From positions 1-32,583 of the forward strand of contig PWVN01000185.1 in NCBI GenBank assembly GCA_003561835.1: DNA of 32,583 bases. The letters are read 5' to 3'. Numbering within the stretch: the first letter of the stretch is position 1; the number at the start of each line of letters is the position of its first letter. This DNA comes from Syntrophomonadaceae bacterium. Lineage in GTDB: Bacteria > Bacillota > Dethiobacteria > PWVN01. Under the pieces are notes generated by a model. The model was not told the DNA's origin. It did no database searches and was given only the letters and a program-made list of their open reading frames with translations. The translations under genes were made by a program, and so were the position numbers. Of the stretch, positions 17,136-24,864 are shown piece after piece.

Positions 17136-17584
17136 TACGGGTTTCTTTTGCCGCTGAAACATTGGGGGGTAATCTCCACCACCAGGGTCCGGGCGGCGGC
17201 TTGCGGGTCCAGTTCCAGGGACGGGGTCTTTTTGTATTTTGCGGCCAGTTCCGTAAGGAGGGCCAATTTTTCTGTCGGGTCCGTCACCACCCGGGCCGTT
17301 CCCTCCACCAGGACGCTGGTATAGCGGGTATTGTAGCTGCAGGGGCGTTTATGGGGGACGATGGCCGTCATCTCTGTTACTTGAAAACAGACCCGGGGGT
17401 CTTTTTTTATGTTGTCCAGTTTTCTTCCTGCGAGGCCGCAGTGAAAATAGATGCTGCCCCCCCGGTAGAGAAAGTGCAGGGGCACCAGGTAGGGGCCCTT
17501 GGGGCCCAGGGTGGCCAGGTGGCCCACCTCCGCCCGCCGGAGAAACTCCTCCATCCCGGGTTTGTCCATTTTCTGCTTTGCCAT
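17135..17584 (-). CDS. Pyridoxamine 5'-phosphate oxidase-fold flavin protein
   Basis: A 149-residue PPOX-class split-barrel protein. The pattern is typical of the NimA/FMN-binding subgroup: an N-terminal helix, GHLATLGPKGPYLVPLHFLY, YFHCGLAGRKLDNIKKDPRV, CFQVTE, then YTSVLVEGTARVV and a helical stretch with KYKKT. These proteins bind FMN or F420 and usually act as small-molecule reductases; the substrate cannot be read from sequence. It is transcribed towards the carbonic anhydrase gene and away from the MBL-fold gene. Confidence 0.85.
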   Translation of the reverse strand: MAKQKMDKPGMEEFLRRAEVGHLATLGPKGPYLVPLHFLYRGGSIYFHCGLAGRKLDNIKKDPRVCFQVTEMTAIVPHKRPCSYNTRYTSVLVEGTARVVTDPTEKLALLTELAAKYKKTPSLELDPQAAARTLVVEITPQCFSGKRNP

Positions 17585-17655
17585 AGCTCATCTTCCTTTC
17601 CCGCGATATACCCTATCTATTCTCAGGGCAGAGCTCTATTCCCTGCCGGGAAATT

Positions 17656-17676
17656 GGCGGAAAAGATTCTTCCGCC
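17656..17676. promoter_or_regulatory. Perfect inverted repeat over the -35 region of the MBL promoter (candidate operator)
   Basis: GGCGGAA (17656-17662), a 7-nt spacer, TTCCGCC (17670-17676). It covers the position of the -35 element relative to the TATAAT at 17690 and lies between two divergent genes, the usual place for a repressor site. Confidence 0.5.
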
Positions 17677-17686
17677 GAAGATATAG

Positions 17687-17695
17687 TGTTATAAT
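17687..17695 (+). promoter_or_regulatory. Extended -10 promoter of the MBL-fold gene
   Basis: TG (17687-17688), one base, TATAAT (17690-17695), about 24 nt before the start codon. It has the same TG-N-TATAAT form as the promoter at 16520. Confidence 0.75.
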
Positions 17696-17718
17696 GGAAG
17701 AAAAACGGGAGCGCACAT

Positions 17719-18513
17719 ATGGGAAAAGATTTTATCTGCTTTCTGGGGACGGGCGGGGCCCGCTTCGTGGTCTTCCGGCAGCTCCGCTCCTCCGCCGGCA
17801 TCTGGTGCCGCTTCAACGGCCTCAATATCTGCATCGACCCGGGGCCCGGGACCCTGGCCCGCTGCTTTGCCGGGGAAGAAACCCTGAGCCCGGAAGACCT
17901 GGATGCCGTGATCCTCAGCCACCGCCACCTGGACCACTCCGCCGATGCCAACGTCATGGCCGAGGCCATGACCCGGGGCACCTTTCACAGGAGGGGAGCC
18001 CTCTTCGCCCCCGGGGATGCCCTGAACGGGCCGGAACCCGTGGTTTTCCGCTACCTGCGGCAGTCGGTAGAGCGGGTGGAGGTTTTGCGGCCGGGAGGGC
18101 GGTACCGGCTGGAGGGCATCTCCTTCACCACACCCGTGCGGCATCTCCACGGGGTGGAAACCTACGGCCTCTACTTCAGCCTTCCCGCCGGCCGGGTGGC
18201 CTTCATCATGGATTCCCTTTTCTTCCCCCAGCTGGCCTCCCATTATGCCCGGGCCGAGGTCCTGATCCTGAATGTGGTCCTCTTCAAGCATCCCGGGCAT
18301 CACAAGATCAAGCACCTGGACCTGGAAGCGGCGGAACAGATCCTTGCCGCTGTCCGGCCCCGCAAGGCCTTCATCACCCACTTCGGCACCACCATGCTGG
18401 ACAGGGACCCCCCCGCCCTGGCCGCCCGCCTCGCCTCCCGGACGGGGGTGGAGGTGGCGGCGGCGGAGGACGGGATGCGGGTGGAGCTGGAGGGGCTTCT
18501 GGGTCCCTGCTGA
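17719..18513 (+). CDS. MBL-fold (metallo-beta-lactamase superfamily) hydrolase
   Basis: A 264-residue protein with the metal-binding HxHxDH motif at H68-H73 (LSHRHLDHSADANVM), then PVRHLHGVETYGLYF, FIMDSLFFP and THFGTTM, which supply the later histidine and aspartate ligands. The N-terminal FLGTGGARFVVFRQLRSSAG resembles the RNase Z/beta-CASP-like and phosphodiesterase branch of the superfamily. The reaction cannot be fixed from sequence. An extended -10 promoter and a candidate operator precede it. The GPH-type symporter begins 29 nt after its stop, so the two are probably cotranscribed. Confidence 0.85.
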   Translation: MGKDFICFLGTGGARFVVFRQLRSSAGIWCRFNGLNICIDPGPGTLARCFAGEETLSPEDLDAVILSHRHLDHSADANVMAEAMTRGTFHRRGALFAPGDALNGPEPVVFRYLRQSVERVEVLRPGGRYRLEGISFTTPVRHLHGVETYGLYFSLPAGRVAFIMDSLFFPQLASHYARAEVLILNVVLFKHPGHHKIKHLDLEAAEQILAAVRPRKAFITHFGTTMLDRDPPALAARLASRTGVEVAAAEDGMRVELEGLLGPC

Positions 18514-18542
18514 AATACCCAAGCCGAGGAAAGAGAGAGAAG

Positions 18543-19844
18543 ATGCTGAAGAACATCACAGCCCGGTCAAAAAAACTGCCCCTCTTCTTCAACTACACCG
18601 TGGGATATGTGGGAATCGGCCTCATCACCAACGTGGTGGTTACCTGGGCCATGTACTTCTACTCCCCTCCCCTGACTTCGGGGAGGATTGTCTACATGTC
18701 CGCCACGACCTTCGGGCTGGTCATCGCCCTGGGGCGGATCGTGGATGCCGTTACGGACCCCCTGGTATCCGTCTGGAGCGACGGCTTTCGCTCCCCCTAC
18801 GGTCGGCGGATCCCCTTCATCGCCGCCGGGGCTTTGCCCACGGTGCTGGCCTTCGTCTTTATCTGGTACCCTCCGGTGGCAGGCCCGGCCCCGTTGAATG
18901 TGGCCTACCTTCTGGTCATGCTGGGGCTGATGTTTTTTGGGTTGACGGTCATCACCTGTCCCTTCCTGGCCCTGATGCCGGAGATTGCCATAGGCCCCGC
19001 CGAGAGGATGCGGGCGGCGGAAGGGATTGCCCTGGCCCACATCGCCGCCCTGGTCACGGCCATGCTGGGGGCCGCCTTCTTCATCGAGGAGTTCGGTTTT
19101 CAGGCCATGGCCGTCTTCGCCGGGACGGTGGCCCTGGTTTCCTTCCTAAGCCCCGTCCTGACGGTGCGGGAGGCTCCCCGGGAGAACCGGCGGGCACCCT
19201 TCCCCTTCCGGCAGGCCCTCCTCCTGACCCTGAAGAACCGGGTTTTCCTCCCCTATATCCTCTCCCTCCCCTTTTTCTGGTTCGGGTTCAACTTTGTCCT
19301 CATGGGGGTCCCCTACATCACCACGGTGCAGATCGGCCTCAGCGAATCGGGGGTGGGCATCGCCCTGATCCTGGCTTTGGTGGTGGCCCTGGTCTGCTTT
19401 CCCCTGGTGCGGCGCCTGTCCCTCATCAGGGGGAAGAAATACGCCTTCAGCGCCACCATGCTCTGCTCCTCCTTCCTCCTCATGGGCCTGGCCAGCGTGG
19501 GCTCATGGCCGGGGAGCATCCCCGTCCACCTCCAGGGGATGACCTTTATCGCCGCCGCCGGGATTCCCCTGGCCGGCCTCTTCATCCTCCCCAACGCCCT
19601 CCTGGCCGACATCACCGACGAGGACGAGAGGAACACGGGCCAGCGGCGGGAGGCCGTCTACTACGGCATGCAGGGCCTGGTCATGAAAGGCACCATCGGC
19701 CTGTCGGCCCTGGTCCTGGGCCTGCAGCTGGAGACCTTCGGCTACTCGGCAGACAGCTACCTGGGCATCCTCCTCATCGGCCCCGTGGCCGCCCTCTGCC
19801 TGCTGGCAGGCTTCTTCATCTTCCGCCTCTACCCCCTCAACTAA
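18543..19844 (+). CDS. MFS transporter of the GPH (glycoside-pentoside-hexuronide:cation) type
   Basis: A 433-residue protein with 12 hydrophobic segments. KLPLFFNYTVGYVGIGLITN starts like MelB/GPH proteins. GRIVDAVTDPLVSVWSDGFR contains the D-x-x-x-D-P and S-D motifs of cation-coupled GPH symporters, followed by YGRRIPFIAAGALP and ITDEDERNTGQRREAVYYGM. The family imports sugars or related organic anions with Na+ or H+; the substrate is unknown. The frame is open for more than 1 kb upstream of ATG 18543, but that stretch overlaps the MBL gene and is GC-driven. ATG 18543 follows GAGAGAGAAG. Confidence 0.85.
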   Translation: MLKNITARSKKLPLFFNYTVGYVGIGLITNVVVTWAMYFYSPPLTSGRIVYMSATTFGLVIALGRIVDAVTDPLVSVWSDGFRSPYGRRIPFIAAGALPTVLAFVFIWYPPVAGPAPLNVAYLLVMLGLMFFGLTVITCPFLALMPEIAIGPAERMRAAEGIALAHIAALVTAMLGAAFFIEEFGFQAMAVFAGTVALVSFLSPVLTVREAPRENRRAPFPFRQALLLTLKNRVFLPYILSLPFFWFGFNFVLMGVPYITTVQIGLSESGVGIALILALVVALVCFPLVRRLSLIRGKKYAFSATMLCSSFLLMGLASVGSWPGSIPVHLQGMTFIAAAGIPLAGLFILPNALLADITDEDERNTGQRREAVYYGMQGLVMKGTIGLSALVLGLQLETFGYSADSYLGILLIGPVAALCLLAGFFIFRLYPLN

Positions 19845-19886
19845 AGTAAGTTGACTTTCGGGGTCAGGCCTAAAAGTAAACTTACT
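19845..19886. repeat. 14-bp inverted repeat between converging genes
   Basis: AGTAAGTTGACTTT (19845-19858) and AAAGTAAACTTACT (19873-19886) are inverted copies with a single G-U-compatible mismatch, around a 14-nt loop containing GGGGTCAGGCC. It starts one base after the symporter stop. It is AT-rich in a very GC-rich setting, which suggests an inserted REP-like element, perhaps also acting as a terminator. Confidence 0.7.
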
Positions 19887-19971
19887 CACAATAGAATATA
19901 TTAAATTTAAGATTCTGGCACAAATTGGCATACAGTGGGACGCCAAGATCCACCCCCTCTGTCCCGGGCGC

Positions 19972-20904
19972 CTATTTTAATCCCCTGCCGCCGGCGGGGG
20001 TGCCCCTGCCGTCCCTCACCAGGGGGGAAGGGGTGCCGATCAGGGCCTTTTGCAGCTCCCGGAGGATTTCCGGCTCCAGGTCCCGGGCTGCAGCCAGGAG
20101 CAGGGGGATGGCCGGGGCCTGAAAGCCTTCTTCCTGGCCGGAAAAGGTGCCCGCCGGGACGGGGGCCCTCACGGCAAAGGGCAGGGACTCCTGCCACGCC
20201 TTTTCCTGCCCCGGGGTGAAGGGGACGGCCCTCAGGCCTTCTGTCCCGCCCTCTCCAGGGATGGGGAGGGGGAAAAGGCAGAAGGCCGCATCCAGTTCCT
20301 CCTTTTCCAGGGACTTAAGGGCTTCTCCCTCCACCAGGTAATACAGGGAAAGGGAAGCCAGGTCCAGTTCCAGGGCCTTAAGCAGCCGGTAGGCCAGAAT
20401 CTGGGTGCGGCTGCCGCCCTGGCCCAGGGAGACGGTCTTCCCCTTAAGGCCGCCGGCGTCCTTAAGGGGGCTGTCCGGGGTACCCAGGAGGTACAGGGGT
20501 TCCAGGCCCAGACGGGCAACCGGGGTCACATCCCCCCGGATAGGGTTTTGGGAAAACATTTCCCCTTCCTCCCGGGCGTAGTGGACCAGATCGGCGCTGA
20601 CGATGGCCAGCTTCGCCCGGCCTGCCGCCAGGAGGCGCAGGTTGGCCTCCAGTCCGGCGGAAAGCTCCGGCACCAGGAGGATTTCTTCACTGCGGGCATT
20701 GACCCGCTCTGCCACGTCCTGGCCCAGAGAAGCATACCGGCTGCCGCTCCCCCCCGTCAAGAGGGAGAGAGGCGTTTTTTCCTTTTCTTCTGCGGGTTCC
20801 CGGCTGCAGCCGGCAAGGAGAGGGGAGAGGGAGAGGGCAAAGACGAGGAGCAATATAAAGGGCAGGAGAAGCTTGGGCCGGGACGGCTCTTCTTTCGTTT
20901 GCAC
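19972..20904 (-). CDS. TAXI-family TRAP-type solute-binding lipoprotein
   Basis: A 310-residue exported binding protein. The N-terminus has KPLLL-type basic and hydrophobic residues and a lipobox LLAGC with C33, so it is lipid-anchored outside the cytoplasmic membrane. LSLLTGGSGSRYASLGQDVA replaces the TGG-x-x-G-x-Y-x-P-x-G motif of TAXI proteins, and LAIVSADLVHYAREE, PVARLGLEPLYLL and LKGKTVSLGQGGSRTQILAY follow in family order. TAXI proteins hand substrates to fused DctQM TRAP permeases, but none is in this window. The GTG start at 20904 follows GAGAGGTGAT. The last 15 residues are an atypical G/R/P-rich tail. Confidence 0.82.
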   Translation of the reverse strand: MQTKEEPSRPKLLLPFILLLVFALSLSPLLAGCSREPAEEKEKTPLSLLTGGSGSRYASLGQDVAERVNARSEEILLVPELSAGLEANLRLLAAGRAKLAIVSADLVHYAREEGEMFSQNPIRGDVTPVARLGLEPLYLLGTPDSPLKDAGGLKGKTVSLGQGGSRTQILAYRLLKALELDLASLSLYYLVEGEALKSLEKEELDAAFCLFPLPIPGEGGTEGLRAVPFTPGQEKAWQESLPFAVRAPVPAGTFSGQEEGFQAPAIPLLLAAARDLEPEILRELQKALIGTPSPLVRDGRGTPAGGRGLK

Positions 20905-20953
20905 CAGGGATCACCTCTCTCCTATCTTTGGGCATCATAAGACAAAATTCCTG

Positions 20954-20989
20954 CTCCCGGGAGAAATTTACAGGACATTTCCCGGGAAA
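20954..20989. promoter_or_regulatory. Two TCCCGGGA palindromes between divergent genes (candidate operators)
   Basis: CTCCCGGGAG (20954-20963) and TTTCCCGGGAAA (20978-20989) are perfect palindromes sharing TCCCGGGA, with centres 25 bp apart, in the short region between the divergent TAXI and capA genes. CCCGGG alone is common in this GC-rich DNA; the extended symmetry is what stands out. Confidence 0.35.
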
Positions 20990-21050
20990 TGGAGAAGATA
21001 AATACCAGAAAGAGCTCGCCCGCGGGAGGCTTTCGGAGCTCCCCCAAACC

Positions 21051-21058
21051 GGAGGTGA
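21051..21058 (+). promoter_or_regulatory. Ribosome-binding site deciding the capA start
   Basis: GGAGGTGA lies 5 nt before TTG 21064, while the upstream in-frame ATG at 20989 has no such site. Confidence 0.7.
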
Positions 21059-21063
21059 CGGAC

Positions 21064-22434
21064 TTGAGAACCGCCATAAAACTCTTTATCGCCCTCATGA
21101 GCCTGGTGCTGCTGGCCTTTTGGCTGCCCCGGGCCCTGATGCCGGAAGACGCCCAGGAACCGCCCCGGGAACCCCTGGAGTTTGTCGGCTTCTTGCCCCA
21201 GGGCGAAGGGGTGGACATCGAGACCCTCATCACCCTGGAGCTGGCGAACTTTCCAGACCCCGAGTCCCTGGAGGGACGCTTCAGCATCTACCCGGAGATT
21301 CCGGGGCGCCTGGAGGTGGAGGGGGAGAAGATTCACTTCATCCCCAGCATCCCCCTGGACTACCACACCCGCTACCTGGTCACCGTCAGCCAGGGGGTCC
21401 GCACCCTTCTGGGAGATGTTCTGGAAGAGGCCGTCACCCTGGAATTCACCACCAGGCCCCGGCCTCCCCTGACCATCTACGCCGTGGGGGACATCATGCT
21501 GGACCAGCTGACGGGAAAACGGCTCGAAGAATACGACCCCGCTTACCCCTTTGCCGGGGTTCGGGATATTCTCAAAGAGGGGGATGTGGTCTTCGGGAAC
21601 CTGGAGGCCCCCATCTCATCCAGGGGGAAGCCCCTTCCCGGGAAAAAATACACCTTCCGGGCCCTTCCCTTCTCCGTCGAGAGCCTTCTCGACGGGGGGG
21701 TGAACCTGGTCTCCCTGGCCAACAATCACATCCTGGACTACGGGGTCTTGCCCCTGGAGGACACCCTGGATATCCTGGACGACCGCGGGATCTTTCACGC
21801 AGGGGCCGGCCGGAACCTGGAGGAGGCCCATGCCGGCACCGTCATGGAAATCAAAGGCTACCGGGTGGGCCTTCTGGCCTACACCGACGACTATGCCGTC
21901 CCCACCGCCCACCGTTCCTTCTGGCAGGCCGGCCCGGACACCCCCGGTGCCGCCCTCATCCACGACCAAAATCAAATCGAGGAGGATATCCGCCGCCTGC
22001 GGGAAGAGGTGGACCTGCTCCTGGTCTCCTTCCACTGGGGAATCGAGTACACCTACCGGGTTACCCCCGGCCAGAAGGAACTGGCCCGCCTGGCCGTGGA
22101 TGCCGGGGCCGACATGGTGCTGGGGCACCACCCCCACGTCCCCCAGGGGGTGGAGCTTTACCGGGGGAAACCGGTGGTCTACAGCCTGGGCAACTTCGTC
22201 TTCTACCCCTTCAAGAACCCGGTAACCCACGATACCCTGATCCTTGAGGCCACCTTCCAGCAGGACGGGTTTACTTCCCTTTCCCTGCTCCCCGCCCGGG
22301 GAGGGGACAGCCAGCCCTACCTGCCGTCGGGCCGGGAGGCGGAGGGGCTCTTAAGCCTCCTGGGCCAACTCCTGGCGGAGTTCGGCACCCCCTTTGAAAC
22401 CCGGGACGGGAAAATACAGCTTCAGCTCGACTAG
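21064..22434 (+). CDS. CapA-family metallophosphatase-fold protein with N-terminal Ig-like domain
   Basis: Starting at TTG 21064 gives 456 residues opening with a classic membrane anchor or signal sequence (MRTAIKLFIALMSLVLLAFW). Residues about 45-130 look like a Big_5/SbsA Ig-like beta domain (FSIYPEIPGRLEVEGEKIHF, LDYHTRYLVTVSQGV). The CapA/PgsA fold follows with its metal-site motifs: VGDIML (141-146), FGNLEAPI (177-184), LANNHILDYG (218-227), SFHWGIEYT and LGHHPHVPQ (353-361). CapA relatives take part in polyglutamate capsule synthesis and other cell-surface tasks. No capB, capC or capE is present here, so a capsule role is not supported. A 20,989 ATG start would hide the signal sequence behind 25 polar residues. 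Confidence 0.85.
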   Translation: MRTAIKLFIALMSLVLLAFWLPRALMPEDAQEPPREPLEFVGFLPQGEGVDIETLITLELANFPDPESLEGRFSIYPEIPGRLEVEGEKIHFIPSIPLDYHTRYLVTVSQGVRTLLGDVLEEAVTLEFTTRPRPPLTIYAVGDIMLDQLTGKRLEEYDPAYPFAGVRDILKEGDVVFGNLEAPISSRGKPLPGKKYTFRALPFSVESLLDGGVNLVSLANNHILDYGVLPLEDTLDILDDRGIFHAGAGRNLEEAHAGTVMEIKGYRVGLLAYTDDYAVPTAHRSFWQAGPDTPGAALIHDQNQIEEDIRRLREEVDLLLVSFHWGIEYTYRVTPGQKELARLAVDAGADMVLGHHPHVPQGVELYRGKPVVYSLGNFVFYPFKNPVTHDTLILEATFQQDGFTSLSLLPARGGDSQPYLPSGREAEGLLSLLGQLLAEFGTPFETRDGKIQLQLD

Positions 22435-22455
22435 AAGGCTTCGGGAAGAGGTGAG

Positions 22456-22989
22456 ATGACCGTGATAAAAAAAATCGGCGTCCTTTCCGACACCCACATC
22501 CCCAACCGGGCCCGTTCCCTGCCCCCGGAGCTCTTCGACGCTTTCCAGGGGGTGGACATGATCCTTCATGCCGGCGACCTGGTGCAGGAGGAGGTCCTCC
22601 TGGACCTGATGGCCCTGGCGCCGGTGGAGGCGGTGGCGGGGAATATGGACCCTCCCCACCTGGAAAAGCGCCTCGGGGAGCGAAAGCTTCTGCAGATCGC
22701 AGGGCTGCGCATCGGCCTGACCCACGGCCACGGGCCCCGGGGGAAGATCATGGAGAGGGCCTACCAGGCCTTTGCTTCGGAGAGCCCCGACTGCGTCGTC
22801 TTCGGCCACAGCCACCAGCCCTGTAACATCCGCTACCGGGGCGTCCTCCTCTTCAACCCCGGTTCTCCCACCGACAGGCGCCGGGAGAAGTACCCTTCCT
22901 GCGGCCTGTTGACCATCGCCGGGAGCAGCATTTCGGGTGAGATCCTTCTCTTCAAGAAAAAAAGATCCTTCTTCCCCTTCCCGGGTTGA
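22456..22989 (+). CDS. YfcE/MJ0936-type metallophosphoesterase
   Basis: A 177-residue calcineurin-like phosphoesterase with all five motifs: LSDTH (D12, H14), HAGD (D41), GNMD (N63), THGH (H90, H92) and FGHSH (H118, H120). NPGSPTDRR near the C-terminus is typical of the YfcE branch, small dimeric phosphodiesterases of unknown natural substrate. GAGGTGAG lies just before the ATG. It starts 21 nt after capA, so they are probably cotranscribed, although nothing links their functions directly. The last 15 residues are K/F/P-rich and probably disordered. Confidence 0.92.
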   Translation: MTVIKKIGVLSDTHIPNRARSLPPELFDAFQGVDMILHAGDLVQEEVLLDLMALAPVEAVAGNMDPPHLEKRLGERKLLQIAGLRIGLTHGHGPRGKIMERAYQAFASESPDCVVFGHSHQPCNIRYRGVLLFNPGSPTDRRREKYPSCGLLTIAGSSISGEILLFKKKRSFFPFPG

Positions 22990-23042
22990 AGTTCCAGTTT
23001 TGCACCCTCCCGCCGGACCACAGCGGTGCCCCGTGAAAATAA

Positions 23043-23062
23043 CTCCCCGGCGAACCGGGGAG
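23043..23062 (+). repeat. Perfect 8-bp hairpin just upstream of the RACo-like gene's RBS
   Basis: CTCCCCGG, loop CGAA, CCGGGGAG. It ends two bases before the CCAGGAGG Shine-Dalgarno stretch (from about 23064). No T-run. It could protect the mRNA 5' end or modulate initiation. Confidence 0.45.
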
Positions 23063-23076
23063 GCCAGGAGGAAACC

Positions 23077-24864
23077 ATGGTCAAGCTCACCTTTATGCCC
23101 CAGCAGCACACCGCCCAGTACCCGCCGGGCACCAAAATTTCCGCAGCCGCGGAGGCAGCGGGCTTCCCCCTGGACCTGGTCTGTGGGGGCCGGGGCCGCT
23201 GCAAAAAGTGCACCGTCCTGCTGCAGGAAGAGGGCCGAAAGCCCCGGGAGGTCCTGGCCTGCCAGGAGGAACTGCACGCCGATGCCCTGGTCCAAATCCC
23301 CTACCGTCTTCTGAAACAGGAAGCCGTCATCCTGACGGGCGGCACCCCGGGCAAGGTGAGGCTCAACCCGGCAGCGGCAAAGGTCTTCCTGCCGGCGGAC
23401 CGGTTAAAACAGCACCCGGCCGACGGGGACCTGGAGCGTGTGAAACTGGCCCTGAACAGCCCCCGCCTCAAGCCCCCTCCCCTGGAGGTTTTGCGGAGCC
23501 TTTCCGCCCGTCTCAGGAGCCCAAAAGGGGTCACCGCCCTCCTCCTTCAGGACCGCCTGACCGCCCTGGAGGAAGGGGACACCACCGGGGATTTTTACGG
23601 CCTGGCCGTGGACATCGGCACCACCACCGTGGTGGCCTATCTCTACGATTTGCATACCGGGGCCCAGGTTTCCGTGGCCTCCTCCCTGAACCGGCAGACC
23701 ACGGTGGGGGCCGACGTCATGTCCCGCATCAACGAGGCCATGAAGGAGGAGGGACTGGTAAGGCTCCACCGTCTCGTCCTGGAAACCCTGGAGGCCCTCC
23801 TGCAGGAGGCGGCGGAAAAGGCAGGGATTTCTCCCGGGCAGGTCTACCTGGCGGTTCTGGTGGGGAACTCCACCATGCAGCACCTCTTCTGCGGGTTCCC
23901 CCCCTACTACCTGGGCCGGACCCCCTTCACCTCCACCGTCCTGGAGCAGGTCCTTCTCCCCGCCTCAAAGCTCCCCCTGTCCATGAACCCCGCCGGGCAC
24001 CTTATCTTTCTGCCCTTGATCGGCGGCTTCGTGGGGGCCGATACCACCGGGGTCCTGCTGGCCGCAAAGCTGGGGTATTCCCGGAAGCTGCGCCTGGTCA
24101 TCGATATCGGGACCAACGGGGAAATCCTTCTGGGAAGCAGGGAGAGGCTTTTGGCCTGTTCCACCGCTGCCGGCCCCGCCCTGGAAGGGGCAGGGGTCGC
24201 CTTCGGCATGCGGGGCACCGAGGGGGCCATCGAGGACGTTGCCATCACCCCGGAAAGGGTCTCGTATAAAACCATCGGCAGGACAAAGGCCCAGGGAATC
24301 TGCGGCTCCGGCCTGGTGGCCGCCCTGGCGGGAATGCTCCGGGCCGGCCTGGTCAAGCCCAACGGGCGGCTGCTGAGTCGGGAGGAATTTTTAACTGCCG
24401 GCGGCAGCGCGAAGCTGGCCCATCACCTGGAGGAGGTTGAGGAAAGCCGGGTCTTCCGGCTGACCCCTGCCGAAGAGGGGGGGATCTACCTTTCCCAGGG
24501 GGATATCCGGGCTGTCCAGCTGGCCAAGGGGGCCATCTCCACGGGAGTGGCCCTGCTCCTGGAAGAGCTGGGGGTGGCCGGGGAAGACCTGGCGGAGGTT
24601 CTGCTGGCGGGGGCCTTCGGCAACTACATCCAGGTAGATAAGGGGCAGGCCATGGGCCTGATCCCCGATTTCCCCGGGGTCCCCGTCCGGCCCATCGGGA
24701 ACGCCGCCGGGGCCGGCGCCCAAAAGGCCCTGCTTTCCCGGCAGGGCCTCAAAGAAGCGGGAAGGATCGCCGCCTCCGTCCGGCATGTGGAGCTGGCCAG
24801 CCACCCCAGGTTTCAGGAGCGGTTTATCGCGTCCCTGGGCTTTCCCCCGGGGAAGCGGGGCTAA
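23077..24864 (+). CDS. 2Fe-2S ferredoxin/ASKHA-domain protein (RACo-like, DUF4445, COG3894)
   Basis: A 595-residue protein. The N-terminal plant-type [2Fe-2S] domain has C36, C42, C45 and C62 (VCGGRGRCKKC ... ACQ). After a linker (about 85-180) the ASKHA/actin-like ATPase region starts at LAVDIGTTTVVAYLYD and includes LVIDIGTNGEILLGSRE, GICGSGLVAALAGML and LLAGAFGNYIQVDKG. Proteins of this architecture reductively reactivate corrinoid iron-sulfur or corrinoid methyltransferase proteins by ATP-driven electron transfer. Such activators mark corrinoid-dependent methyl metabolism (Wood-Ljungdahl or methylotrophy). No methyltransferase, CoFeSP or CODH/ACS gene is in the window, so its client is unknown. 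Start ATG 23077 follows CCAGGAGGAAACC. Its stop overlaps that of the converging kinase gene. Confidence 0.88.
   Translation: MVKLTFMPQQHTAQYPPGTKISAAAEAAGFPLDLVCGGRGRCKKCTVLLQEEGRKPREVLACQEELHADALVQIPYRLLKQEAVILTGGTPGKVRLNPAAAKVFLPADRLKQHPADGDLERVKLALNSPRLKPPPLEVLRSLSARLRSPKGVTALLLQDRLTALEEGDTTGDFYGLAVDIGTTTVVAYLYDLHTGAQVSVASSLNRQTTVGADVMSRINEAMKEEGLVRLHRLVLETLEALLQEAAEKAGISPGQVYLAVLVGNSTMQHLFCGFPPYYLGRTPFTSTVLEQVLLPASKLPLSMNPAGHLIFLPLIGGFVGADTTGVLLAAKLGYSRKLRLVIDIGTNGEILLGSRERLLACSTAAGPALEGAGVAFGMRGTEGAIEDVAITPERVSYKTIGRTKAQGICGSGLVAALAGMLRAGLVKPNGRLLSREEFLTAGGSAKLAHHLEEVEESRVFRLTPAEEGGIYLSQGDIRAVQLAKGAISTGVALLLEELGVAGEDLAEVLLAGAFGNYIQVDKGQAMGLIPDFPGVPVRPIGNAAGAGAQKALLSRQGLKEAGRIAASVRHVELASHPRFQERFIASLGFPPGKRG

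Noticed and set aside
17499..18542. The symporter frame stays open for over 1 kb upstream, suggesting a much longer protein
   Set aside because: The stretch overlaps the well-supported MBL gene, its composition is P/G/R-rich as expected from GC-rich out-of-frame reading, and the true membrane protein starts at 18543.
19915..19935. Sigma-54-like sequence TGGCAC-AAATT-GGCAT
   Set aside because: The GG-to-GC spacing is one base short of the -24/-12 rule, and no gene starts suitably downstream on the plus strand.
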